From Modicisalibacter luteus DSM 23508 (GTDB lineage: Bacteria; Pseudomonadota; Gammaproteobacteria; Pseudomonadales; Halomonadaceae): a stretch of 64,000 nt of DNA. Below, one piece after another: positions 24,821 to 32,923 of the stretch (positions are counted from its first letter, which is position 1; each line of letters begins with the position of its first letter). The stretch lies in NCBI RefSeq assembly GCF_000378505.1, contig NZ_KB900005.1:3543-67542 (forward strand). The letters are read 5' to 3'. A model generated the notes under the pieces. The model searched no databases. It saw nothing but the letters and a program-made list of their open reading frames with translations, and was not told where the DNA came from. A program made the translations under genes and the position numbers.

Positions 24821-25447
24821 CTATCGCTCTTGTAGGGCCAAGTGCACGCCGAGAGCACAAAAGAGGCTGCCGACGATCCTGTTCTGCCACTTTGCCATCA
24901 TGGGACTGTGCCTCAAGAAGGCGCCTACGTTGCCGGCGGCACAAGCATAGACGGTCGTCACAGCCGCTCCGATCGCCACGAAAAGCAAGCCCAGCACACC
25001 CAGTTGTAATGAGACACTGCCCGTCTCCGTTTGTACAAACTGGGGGAGGAAGGCCAGGAAGAACATGGCCAATTTGGGATTTAAAGCTTCACAGAGCACC
25101 CCCTGTTTGAATGCCACCCTAGGCGAAATGCGCCCCTCTGCGGGCAGCTCAAAAGAATGGGTAGGCCCCAGAATCGCTCTCAGCCCAAGGTAGATCAGGT
25201 AAGCCGCCCCCATGTATTTCATGATCGTGAAAGCGACGGCGGACGCCATCAGAATGGCCGAAACGCCAAGTACCGCTAAGACCGTGTGCAGGAAATCACC
25301 GGCTGCGATCCCCAAGCTGGTGGCGACCCCAGCGCGGGTTCCCGAGCTAACAGAGCGCGCTGTCGTCAGCAGTACGGCAGGACCAGGCAGTGCCGAAAAG
25401 CCGGCGACTATAGCCGCGTAAGTTATCAAAGCAGAAGCATCAAACAA
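24821..25447 (-). CDS. LysE/RhtB-family exporter
   Basis: The 208-residue membrane protein has six hydrophobic segments, including the diagnostic start AIVAGFSALPGPAVLLTTAR, SLGIAAGDFLHTVLAVLGVS and KQGVLCEALNPKLAMFFLAF, then LPQFVQ. The family exports amino acids and related metabolites. It follows the MFS gene by about 130 bp on the same strand and may share regulation with the DHDPS-like/MFS unit under the MocR regulator. Confidence 0.85.
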   Translation of the reverse strand: MFDASALITYAAIVAGFSALPGPAVLLTTARSVSSGTRAGVATSLGIAAGDFLHTVLAVLGVSAILMASAVAFTIMKYMGAAYLIYLGLRAILGPTHSFELPAEGRISPRVAFKQGVLCEALNPKLAMFFLAFLPQFVQTETGSVSLQLGVLGLLFVAIGAAVTTVYACAAGNVGAFLRHSPMMAKWQNRIVGSLFCALGVHLALQER

Positions 25448-25580
25448 TTTTGGTCCACCTCATCAAGTGATATTCGGCTGGGGGTTGTTTCAGCCTGCTG
25501 TTGTGAAGGGGGCAACCCACTATTAGGGATTCCCTTCCATGTCCTGGTCTCTGAAAATCGACTGCAGACTCTCTGCCTGC

Positions 25581-26807
25581 CTATGCCGCTCCAGATCGTT
25601 CCATGCACCGCTCAACGAACGACAGCGCTACTGCACAGCCAATCAGCCCGATTCCAACCATCAGCGGGATGCGTACATCCCAATCTGTCATTGCGCCGGC
25701 AGCAGCGGTGCCGGCGGAACCAGCCGTGATCTTCATCGCCGCCACCCATAGAAAGACCTGGCCGCGCCCCTTTGTCGGCGCATACTCCGTCCGTGCTGCC
25801 AGCGTGGCGGCAAAGAAAAACGCATTGATAATTCCCGCCACCCAAAAGGTCGCGATGGCGATGAACAACGTGGGACTCACCATTACCGCAAACAACCCAG
25901 CCATGACGCACAGGGCCAACACTGACATCAAGTGGTCCGGGCTGCCTCGCAATGGCCGCAGCATGACGCCTATTGATCCGGTGAGATTCCCTATCCCATA
26001 AGCTGCCGTCATGGCCCCCGCGCTGGCGGCTGGGGTACCCATCAGGGTCGTCATGTGAACGGCGGTGATGGGCAGGGCCGCCATACTGAAGGCGACCAGC
26101 ATGGTCATGTACAAGGTTCGACGCAGCGGGCCATCCTTTACCATCAGAGCGATGGTGCTCCAGGCACTCGGCACGCTCTGGACATCGCCTCCGTGCTCGG
26201 GGGCGCTGTAAGGAAGCCGCATGACCAGCCAGGCGGCACAAAAGGCCGCCACCGCCAGGCAGAAAGCGGCCAATCCCGGGGAGGCCCATGAAGAGACAGC
26301 GGCCACAATTGAGGGGCCGACCGTCCCGCCGACGCCGTAGGTGGCGACGTCCCAGCCCTGCGCGCGACGTTGGCTGTGCTGATCACTGCCGGCGATCGCC
26401 GGCAACCGGCTGCTGATACCGCCCGTCAGTAATGGGCCGCAGCAGCCTGAAATCGAGAGCAGTAAGCCGGTAAGAATAGCCGGGGTGTGGCCATAGCTAA
26501 GGACTGCCGCCGCCAAGGCGAACGAATAAAGGACACAGGCGAAAGCGATAACCTTGCGACCGTCGTCGGCCAGGTCGATGCGTCGTGCCACAAAAGGTCC
26601 AAGCAGGTGCGGCGCAGTGATGCAGGCAGCCAACAAGCCGGCCAGACTGCCGCCACCGCCTTGTGTGGTGACCAACAGTACGATGGCAACCACGGCGCCG
26701 CCATCGGCCGTGCGCGCTAATGCAGCGGCCATGACATAGCGGGCAAGACCGAACCGCCCGGTAGAGCCCCAGCTCGCTGTATTCACAGAAAAAGCTCTCC
26801 GTGCCAA
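25581..26807 (-). CDS. MFS transporter
   Basis: About 12 hydrophobic segments in 408 aa, beginning RYVMAAALARTADGGAVVAI and including IRAL-free loops such as FVARRIDLADDGRKVIAF, the usual motif-A region. The paired GPLLTGGISSRLPAIAG and a central loop give the six-plus-six layout of the major facilitator superfamily. It lies 41 bp downstream of the aldolase gene, so they are probably an operon. Substrate unknown. Confidence 0.8.
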   Translation of the reverse strand: MARRAFSVNTASWGSTGRFGLARYVMAAALARTADGGAVVAIVLLVTTQGGGGSLAGLLAACITAPHLLGPFVARRIDLADDGRKVIAFACVLYSFALAAAVLSYGHTPAILTGLLLSISGCCGPLLTGGISSRLPAIAGSDQHSQRRAQGWDVATYGVGGTVGPSIVAAVSSWASPGLAAFCLAVAAFCAAWLVMRLPYSAPEHGGDVQSVPSAWSTIALMVKDGPLRRTLYMTMLVAFSMAALPITAVHMTTLMGTPAASAGAMTAAYGIGNLTGSIGVMLRPLRGSPDHLMSVLALCVMAGLFAVMVSPTLFIAIATFWVAGIINAFFFAATLAARTEYAPTKGRGQVFLWVAAMKITAGSAGTAAAGAMTDWDVRIPLMVGIGLIGCAVALSFVERCMERSGAA

Positions 26808-26848
26808 GGCTCACGCCCCCACAAACTGACCCAGTGCAACGCGGCCCA

Positions 26849-27742
26849 TCAGGCCAGCTCAAGCTCATCAAGTAGCACAGCGAGCCGTTGCCGGCCGGAC
26901 CCTTCCAGTGCCTTGAGCGGAAGCGGCAGGGAGGGATGCTCTATTAGCCCTTGCAATTCCGCAGCGGCCGCGACGACACGCAGGCTACCCCCGTGCTGGC
27001 CGAACAGTGCCCACAGCGGTTGCAGTCGTTCGGATAGACGCGTGGCTTCCTGCGTATCACCAGCCTGTGCAGCGCGAGTGATGGCCAACGCCGTCTTAGG
27101 GAATAGGCCGCCGATCACTGAATACCAAGCCTCGCAACCCGCATTCAGCCCCGTTGCAGCGAAGGCATCACCGCTGACGCCGAGCGTCACGTGTGGTGGA
27201 ATCAGGGCGCGCAGACGCTCGACATGCGCCTTGGCGGCTTCGGGGTCCGCCGGAACACCGGGAATCTTGATGGAACGCACGTTGGGTAGCTGGGCGATAC
27301 GCCCATACAGGTCGTCACTGAACTCAAAATGTGTTGTGCCAGGGTTGTCGTACACACATAGCGGAACGGATAGGGAGCGGTTCACGGTCTCATAGAGATC
27401 GAAGACTTCATCGGTGGATAGTTTCTGGTACGACATTGGGGCCAGCAGCACCGCGCTCGCACCCGCTTTCTGCGCATCTTCGGCCAGGGCTAACACATCA
27501 CGCGTGCGCAAAGCGCCGATGCCGACAATCACTGGCACGTTGCCAGCATGCTTCACTGCCAGTTGCGCGACACGCGCACGTTCGGCTCGCGTAAGGTAGG
27601 CATAGTTGCCGGTCGATCCCAGGGCACCGATGGAATCAACGCTGGCCTCAGCCAGACGCTCGACCAGTCCGGCAAACGCCGCTTCGTCAATGCCGCTCTC
27701 GTTCATGGGGGTCAAAGGAAATGCGCTGAGGCCGGAAAACAT
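26849..27742 (-). CDS. DHDPS/NAL-family aldolase
   Basis: A 297-residue TIM-barrel protein of the dihydrodipicolinate synthase/N-acetylneuraminate lyase family. The Schiff-base Lys is in VRSIKIPG, the catalytic Tyr in LCVYDNPGTT, and the substrate loop in GALGSTGNYAYLTRAER (GSTGE-type). The distal sequence suggests a non-DapA member that cleaves or condenses pyruvate with an aldehyde. Its position next to two transporters and a MocR regulator points to catabolism or detoxification of a specific small molecule, not lysine synthesis. Confidence 0.85.
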   Translation of the reverse strand: MFSGLSAFPLTPMNESGIDEAAFAGLVERLAEASVDSIGALGSTGNYAYLTRAERARVAQLAVKHAGNVPVIVGIGALRTRDVLALAEDAQKAGASAVLLAPMSYQKLSTDEVFDLYETVNRSLSVPLCVYDNPGTTHFEFSDDLYGRIAQLPNVRSIKIPGVPADPEAAKAHVERLRALIPPHVTLGVSGDAFAATGLNAGCEAWYSVIGGLFPKTALAITRAAQAGDTQEATRLSERLQPLWALFGQHGGSLRVVAAAAELQGLIEHPSLPLPLKALEGSGRQRLAVLLDELELA

Positions 27743-27808
27743 GGTCGATTGTCCTTATGTCGATATAAGTGAAAAGGCCGCTATGTTTCTTTCGTTAGGC
27801 CTACGGTA

Positions 27809-27838
27809 ACATTGTCACAGACTACATATACATTGTCA
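27809..27838 (+). promoter_or_regulatory. MocR-type operator: two ACATTGTCA direct repeats
   Basis: ACATTGTCA occurs at 27809-27817 and 27830-27838, 21 bp apart (two helical turns), in the 106-bp gap between the aldolase and the regulator genes. Direct repeats with this spacing are typical of MocR/PdxR binding sites. The site overlaps the probable promoters of both divergent units. Confidence 0.65.
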
Positions 27839-27848
27839 TAGGACAAAA

Positions 27849-29153
27849 TTGAAGATAACCGGTAAGACTTCTCTGGAAATTTCCGACTGTATCCGTGCAA
27901 TGGTGCAGAAAGGTGACCTGCTGCCCAACGACTCGCTGCCGCCTGTCCGTGAGCTGGCGGCCACACTCGATGTGAACCGCAATACGGTCGCGGCGGCCTA
28001 CCAGCGTCTGGCGAAAGCGGGCATCGCCGTCACGCAGGGACGCCTGGGCACGACCATCTGCTCGCCGCCCCAGGCAGGCGAGCAGGAAGGATTGAGTCCC
28101 GAAACAGCATTGGTCGATCTCGCCCACGGAAACCCCAATCCGCAATGGTTACCCGAGCTGAAGGGGCTACTGGCCGAATGCTTGCCTAAGCCGTTTCTGT
28201 ATGGTGAGGACACGATCCTTCCCGAACTTCGCCAATGGGGGCTTGATTGGCTTAAGCCGGATTGCCCGTCCCATCACGAGCTGGAGCTGACGCATGGCGC
28301 TGTCGACGCCATTGAACGCCTGGCGGTTGCGCATCTAGTGCCCGGCGACCAAGTGGCCGTGGAAGACCCTTGCTTTCTAGGCACCATCAATGCGCTGCGC
28401 TTGGCAGGTATCCAGACCGTGGGCGTCGAAATCGACGACGCGGGTATGCGCCCGAAGGCATTAGAGGAGGCCTTGGATAAGGGCGTGCGGGCGGTACTGA
28501 TCACGCCGCGTGCTCACAATCCGACGGGATGCAGCCTGTCCAAGCATCGCGCAGACGCTTTGAAACGGGTTCTCGCAGCGCATCCGAATGTGTTGGTCAT
28601 CGTCGATGACCACTTTGCTCTGCTGGCCGAGACGCCGTATCACTCCATCATCCCGACCACCACATCCCGTTGGGCGCTGATACGCTCTGTCTCCAAAGGC
28701 TTGGGGCCGGATCTACGCCTTGCCTTCTTGGCCTGCGATTCGGCAACGGCGGATCGGCTGCGAACCCGGCTAGCCCCTGGAATGACCTGGGTGAGTCACA
28801 TTCTTCAGGCGATCGTTAGCGCCTGCTTGACGTCAAAGGATGTGCGGAAACGACTCGAAAAAACGTGCAGCGAGTACGCACGACGCCGCGACGAGTTGAG
28901 TACGGCCTTACAAGCTCAGGGAATTGACGTACTGCCTGCCTCGGGCGGATTCAATTTATGGGTGCCGCTGCCCCAGGACGCGAAGGATGTGGCCTACGCC
29001 CTCGCCAAGAAAGGCTGGCTGGTTCGGCTGGGCAGCGCTTTCGAAGTGCAAGGCTCTGTTGAGGCAATCAGGATCACGGTGTCCACGTTACAGGATGGCC
29101 AGGCGAAACGCTTTTCGGAGGATCTTAAATCGTGCCTTGCACGTAAGCCATGA
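27849..29153 (+). CDS. MocR-type regulator (GntR HTH plus aminotransferase domain)
   Basis: The N-terminal winged helix has LLPNDSLPPVRELAATLDVN and RNTVAAAYQRLAKAGI. The C-terminal fold-type I aminotransferase domain has VDLAHGNPNPQWLP, LTHGAVDAIERLAVAHLVPG, VEDPCFLGTINALRLAG, ITPRAHNPTGCSLSKHRADA, VDDHFALL and the Schiff-base region RSVSKGLGPDLRLAF with its Lys. Such proteins sense PLP or amino-compound derivatives and control adjacent genes. The start codon is TTG, 11 bp downstream of the second operator repeat. It is divergent from the aldolase unit, its probable target. Confidence 0.9.
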   Translation: MKITGKTSLEISDCIRAMVQKGDLLPNDSLPPVRELAATLDVNRNTVAAAYQRLAKAGIAVTQGRLGTTICSPPQAGEQEGLSPETALVDLAHGNPNPQWLPELKGLLAECLPKPFLYGEDTILPELRQWGLDWLKPDCPSHHELELTHGAVDAIERLAVAHLVPGDQVAVEDPCFLGTINALRLAGIQTVGVEIDDAGMRPKALEEALDKGVRAVLITPRAHNPTGCSLSKHRADALKRVLAAHPNVLVIVDDHFALLAETPYHSIIPTTTSRWALIRSVSKGLGPDLRLAFLACDSATADRLRTRLAPGMTWVSHILQAIVSACLTSKDVRKRLEKTCSEYARRRDELSTALQAQGIDVLPASGGFNLWVPLPQDAKDVAYALAKKGWLVRLGSAFEVQGSVEAIRITVSTLQDGQAKRFSEDLKSCLARKP

Positions 29154-29524
29154 CGGGAGGCAAGCAGGGCCTATCAGCACTGGCAGTTAGAAATGCCCGT
29201 TGCGGGGAGCCACATCACACGGTGCGATCCTGATGCACCGGAGCAATTTACGTTTAGGTGGTCTCAGACAATCAAATGTTCCAGTGGAAAAGTAATTTGG
29301 CACTTTACTCTAGTAAGCTCGCATCAGCTAGGTAATCCGGATACCCAAAAAGAGTAGAAAAGGAGCAACGGGCTGGTCGTGTCAGCTCGCTTGGCCTAGC
29401 GTTTTTTTATGGACATATGGGGGCGGAATGTCCACACATTATCCGTGTCCATACGGACAATTATAGAAACACCCGCAAAGTCAGTAAGGCGCCGGTTGCA
29501 GGCTGTATCCATATCAGCGTCACT

Positions 29525-29712
29525 AACGACTACCTGGGGGCAGAGATCACCAAGGGCTGCCGGGCACGGAATGTCCACTTAACGCATCCTAAGTGCATCG
29601 CAGCGATCGATGCCTGGCTCAACGTTCGCAGGCGCCGTGGCTGGGGACTGTCCAGAGATGGCAGTTGCCGGGGCTTCCTGCCTCACACAAAATTGGTGCT
29701 AATTCACAAATT
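29525..29712 (+). pseudogene. Integrase fragment, paralogue of 22551-23229
   Basis: DYLGAEITKGCRARNVHLTH, then PKCIAAIDAWLNVRRRRGWG and GFLPHTKLVLIHK parallels the middle of the frameshifted integrase at 22.5 kb. The two are clearly related but diverged at nucleotide level (roughly three-quarters identical by eye), so this is an older paralogue. Both ends of the gene, with the catalytic Arg and Tyr parts, are missing. Confidence 0.75.
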
Positions 29713-29912
29713 CCGGTGCTCCCTTAACGGTTAGAATTGTTTTATCGCGGCTAAATCAAACGTTTACTGAATTTACCTTTTTAGCGATTTCCCATCTTGC
29801 AGATTTAGTACTACAGCCCTAACTGCTGTGAAGCGGTTTCCATGCCTCGCCATACCAGGCAAGCCAGTAACTTCCTGAGCCCGCATGCCGATCTACCATG
29901 AAACCTCGAGGG

Positions 29913-30190
29913 TACGGTAGTGCTTCAGCGGTGAGAGCACTTCAAGCCGTGAATTATGGAAGGCTCGAAACTCGAGCATGAAAGCCGAAGCCATCTTTAG
30001 TAGGCTGAAGTTACTAAATGTGACATGCGGGATTCCTGCGTAGCCAAATGGCGACTCCGGCAGCCCCATAGCCGAGAAGGCGGCACATTTGATACTGCCG
30101 GGTGGTAGCGTGCTAGCAGATAGGGAAATCCATACTGGATCGGGTTCCGGTCAGTAGAACACCCGTGGATGAGAGCTTGCCACCGGTAGA
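29913..30190 (+). ncRNA. Hairpin-rich non-coding stretch, possible structured RNA
   Basis: Six or more short complementary pairs follow one another: AGTGCT/AGCACT (29919/29936), GCTCGA/TCGAGC (29963/29972), TTTAGTA/TACTAAA (29996/30012), GCGGG/CCTGC (30027/30035), GCC/GGC (30043/30050) and CGGCA/TGCCG (30081/30096), with further ATCCA/TGGAT and GTTC/GAAC pairs downstream. No reading frame covers the region. Such dense consecutive stems are seen in group II intron domain I and other large RNAs, but I recognise no diagnostic motif. The strand is assumed from the neighbouring genes. Confidence 0.35.
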
Positions 30191-30280
30191 TATCGACCCA
30201 AAGCGGACATTCCATTGGAATGAAGGTGCAATCTGGGATTTCAGGAATGGCTTGAGTAAAGAAGAGAAAGAGTAAAGACA

Positions 30281-30714
30281 ATGGAGGAGGGGCTGAATAC
30301 AAAGCCTAGTAAAATTTTAGACAACCAACACTTAATGAAGGATTTACCGATGGCAAAATTGGCTGGGATGCTTTTATTGGTAAGCACACAAGAAGAATTG
30401 CATTTGCAGCAGCTGTTTCCACGAGCTTGCCGAAGGGGCGAGAACTTGACAAAAATGGCAGAAGGCTTCCAACACCCTACAGCTTATTTACGGAGTGGTG
30501 CAAAGCATATTTAACCGGAGAGTGGGCAACAACAAAGGTTAGCGGTGGTTTTCTCTTATGTATTTCTACAAATGAAGACGCTAGGGCTATACAGGACGAG
30601 TTCAAAATAATAGGGCAAGCCAAGCATACACCAGCTGGAAAGGATACCTACCCAATAGGCTATAGAGATTCACAGTATGCAGCACTTGCGGGCGATCTCG
30701 GGTACGTTCTGTGA
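30281..30714 (+). pseudogene. Frameshifted AT-rich hypothetical gene
   Basis: A 5' frame from 30281 (MEEGLNTKPSKILDNQHLM) gives way near 30335 to another frame: EGFTDGKIGWDAFIGKHTRR, IAFAAAVSTSLPKGRELDKN, TPYSLFTEWCKAYLTGEWAT and CISTNEDARAIQDEFKIIGQ to GYRDSQYAALAGDLGYVL. The second part is a convincing protein without a start codon of its own. Base composition is clearly more AT-rich than most of the window, suggesting transfer from another host. Family unknown. Confidence 0.55.
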
Positions 30715-30816
30715 AAGTTCCTAACAAGCCCAGCCACGGCGACGGCTTTTCCGTTGTGGCTTCGCCTTCACTACAAAGCCGCGCGTGCTGGCGGCATTAT
30801 ATCAGGATTGCCTGAA

Positions 30817-30849
30817 CGTCCCCTTCTGGCCGAAAGCCGTTGTTTCAGG
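30817..30849 (+). repeat. Direct repeat flanking the ars/chr module, left copy
   Basis: CGTCCCCTTCTGGCCGAAAG followed by CCGTTGTTTCAGG resembles TGTCCGCTTTTGGCCGAAAG followed by CTGCTGTCTGG at 37002-37032, in the same orientation. I recall similar GGCCGAAAG-containing segments in other proteobacterial intergenic regions. Confidence 0.55.
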
Positions 30850-31027
30850 CGTCAGCGTGTGTAGCCGGATGCTCGCTGCGATCGGTTTAAAGGCTATTCC
30901 ATCGCGTGGTGGGCAAATCTCTAGGAGAAACCTCTCTTCACTGTAAGAGCGCCGGCCAAATGGTCGGTTTTTTGGTTTCGGTCGACCCAGTTTCCCGTGT
31001 TGCCATATTCTTGTCATGCCTTGGGGG

Positions 31028-31051
31028 CATATATGTTATTTTGTATATATG
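31028..31051 (+). promoter_or_regulatory. Probable ArsR operator upstream of arsC
   Basis: CATATAT (31028-31034) and ATATATG (31045-31051) are inverted arms around a 10-bp AT-rich centre, 16 bp before the arsC start. ArsR-family regulators bind imperfect AT-rich palindromes in this position. Confidence 0.55.
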
Positions 31052-31067
31052 GATATGGAGATATGAG

Positions 31068-31493
31068 ATGGCCAAGCAACGTATTCTCTTTCTATGCAAT
31101 GCCAACTCTGCACGCTCTCTCATGGGCGAAGCATTGCTTCGGCATCTGGCAGGTGATCGCTATGACGCCTTCAGTGCAGGCGTGGAGCCGGATGCCCCCA
31201 AGCAGGCAGCACTCGATGCTCTTGCTCAGGTAGGCATCGATACCACGGGGCTCGCGAGTGAGCCACTAGAAGCCTATGCCGATCAATATTTCGATGCGGT
31301 GATCATCCTCTGTGAGAAAGCCCAGCAGCGCTGTCGCGAATGGCAGGGCAAGACTGAGGAACTGCTGTTTTGGGATATACGGGATCCGCGAGTGATTAAC
31401 CGTGACAATGCGTACCAGCAGACGTTGCAAGAGATCCGTACACGACTGCAACTCTGGTTGGATGTGAGATCACGAGACGACATTGAAAGGTGA
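31068..31493 (+). CDS. arsC: Arsenate reductase, low-molecular-weight phosphatase type (ArsC)
   Basis: The ATG at 31068 starts MAKQRILFLCNANSARSLMG, with the phosphatase loop C-x5-R (CNANSAR). Later are FSAGVEPDAPKQAALDALAQ, IILCEKAQQRCREW (the second redox Cys region) and FWDIRDPRVI. The 141-residue length is normal for the thioredoxin-linked class. It reduces As(V) to As(III). It is first in the ars cluster and an AT-rich palindrome lies just upstream. A longer frame reaching back to 30906 has no support. Confidence 0.9.
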   Translation: MAKQRILFLCNANSARSLMGEALLRHLAGDRYDAFSAGVEPDAPKQAALDALAQVGIDTTGLASEPLEAYADQYFDAVIILCEKAQQRCREWQGKTEELLFWDIRDPRVINRDNAYQQTLQEIRTRLQLWLDVRSRDDIER

Positions 31494-31509
31494 ACCATTG
31501 GCAACACTG

Positions 31510-31850
31510 ATGCCCACGCAATTGTTCAAGTGCCTTAGCGATGAAACCCGCCTAGCGCTGATGCTGCTCATTCACGCGGAAGGTGAGCTTTGTGTTTGTG
31601 AGATGACGCACGCGCTGGACCAGTCCCAGCCCAAGATATCCCGGCACTTGGCCCAGTTGCGTGCGTGTGAGCTTCTTCAGGACCGTCGCCAAGGATAGTG
31701 GTCTATTACCGCTTGATGCCGAGTCTACCGGATTGGGCACTGGGTGGGCTTAACGCAGCGGCGGTAGGGGCTTCCCTGCAACTGGCCGCCTTGCGCGAGC
31801 GGCTTGCCTCCATAGGCAACCGTCCGACTCGCCAAGCTGAGTGCTGCTAA
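31510..31850 (+). pseudogene. arsR: ArsR-type repressor, frameshifted
   Basis: MPTQLFKCLSDETRLALMLL, then GELCVCEMTHALDQSQPKIS and RHLAQLRACELLQDRRQG form a typical ArsR winged helix with the metal-binding ELCVCE box. A stop follows at about 31698, but the next frame continues VYYRLMPSLPDWALGGLNAA to a stop at 31850, the normal C-terminal end. One missing base near 31690-31702 explains this. If real, the operon may be constitutive. Confidence 0.85.
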
Positions 31851-31894
31851 CTCGGTTTCGGAGAAACGACACCAAAACACGGCAGGAGAGCCTT

Positions 31895-32911
31895 ATGACA
31901 CTTCGTATTGGCATCAACGGTTTCGGTCGCATCGGGCGTCTTGCACTGCGCAGCCTTTGGCCTTATCGCGAAAAGGCATCGTTGGAGATCGTGCGCATCA
32001 ACGATCCAGGCGGTAGCACTGAAACCTTCGCCCATCTGCTTGAGTTCGACTCGGTGCATGGCCACTGGGCACCGGGGGCGGGCATCACTGCCGGTAACGA
32101 AGCCATCACGGTCGATGGCATTACGATCCCCTTCAGCGGCAATCGTGTACTCGCCGATAGTGACTGGGCACAGTGCGATGTGGTGATCGAAGCCTCCGGT
32201 GTGATGAAAACAGCCGACTGATTGCAGGCCTATCTCGATCAGGGCGTGGCTCGCGTCGTGGTCACGGCCCCGCTCAAGGATGAAGGCGTACTCAACGTGG
32301 TAATGGGCGTCAACGACGATGCCTACAATCCCGATAAACACCGTATCGTCACGGCGGCGAGCTGCACTACCAACTGCCTGGCACCGGTAGTCAAGGTCAT
32401 CCATGAAAACTTCGGGATCCGCCATGGCTCGATGACGACCGTGCATGACCTCACCAATACACAGTCGATTCTCGACTCTCCGCATAAAGACTTGCGCCGC
32501 GCTCGGGCCAGCGGTATGAGCCTGATACCGACCACCACCGGTTCGGCCAAGGCGATCACCGCCATTTTTCCGGAGTTGACCGGCAAGCTGAATGGCCATG
32601 CCATTCGTGTGCCGTTGGCCAATGCTTCGCTAACTGACATGGTATTCGAAGTCGAGCGCGAAACCTCCGTCGAGGAAGTCAACGGCGTGCTTGAAAAGGC
32701 GGCTCAGGGGCCGCTGGCTGGTATTCTCGGTTTCGAAACGCGTCCGTTAGTATCCATCGACTACCGCACCGACCCTCGCAGTTCCATCGTCGATGCGCTC
32801 TCGACGCTGGTCGTCAATGGCACCCATGTAAAAATCTATGCCTGGTACGACAACGAATGGGGCTACGCCAACCGGGCGGTAGAACTGGCTATCAAGATAG
32901 GGCGAGGTTAA
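31895..32911 (+). pseudogene. gapdh: ArsJ-associated GAPDH with in-frame TGA
   Basis: The N-terminal part has the NAD-binding MTLRIGINGFGRIGRLALRS and the later part the catalytic segment [20 protein letters not shown], with [32 protein letters not shown] and [16 protein letters not shown]. In ars clusters this enzyme makes 1-arseno-3-phosphoglycerate, which ArsJ exports. A TGA at 32219-32221 interrupts the frame between SGVMKTAD and LQAYLDQG while both sides remain in the same frame. No base is lost, so it is a nonsense mutation or a read-through codon. A selenocysteine role is unlikely because this position is not catalytic. Confidence 0.85.
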
Positions 32912-32923
32912 CGGGAGTCAGGC

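Noticed and set aside
29913-30190. Group II intron
   Set aside because: The dense hairpins suggest it, but I found neither a 5' GUGYG-type boundary, a domain V nor a reverse transcriptase.
32219-32221. TGA in the GAPDH gene as a selenocysteine codon
   Set aside because: The position is not a catalytic residue in GAPDH and no SECIS-like structure was recognised; a nonsense mutation is simpler.
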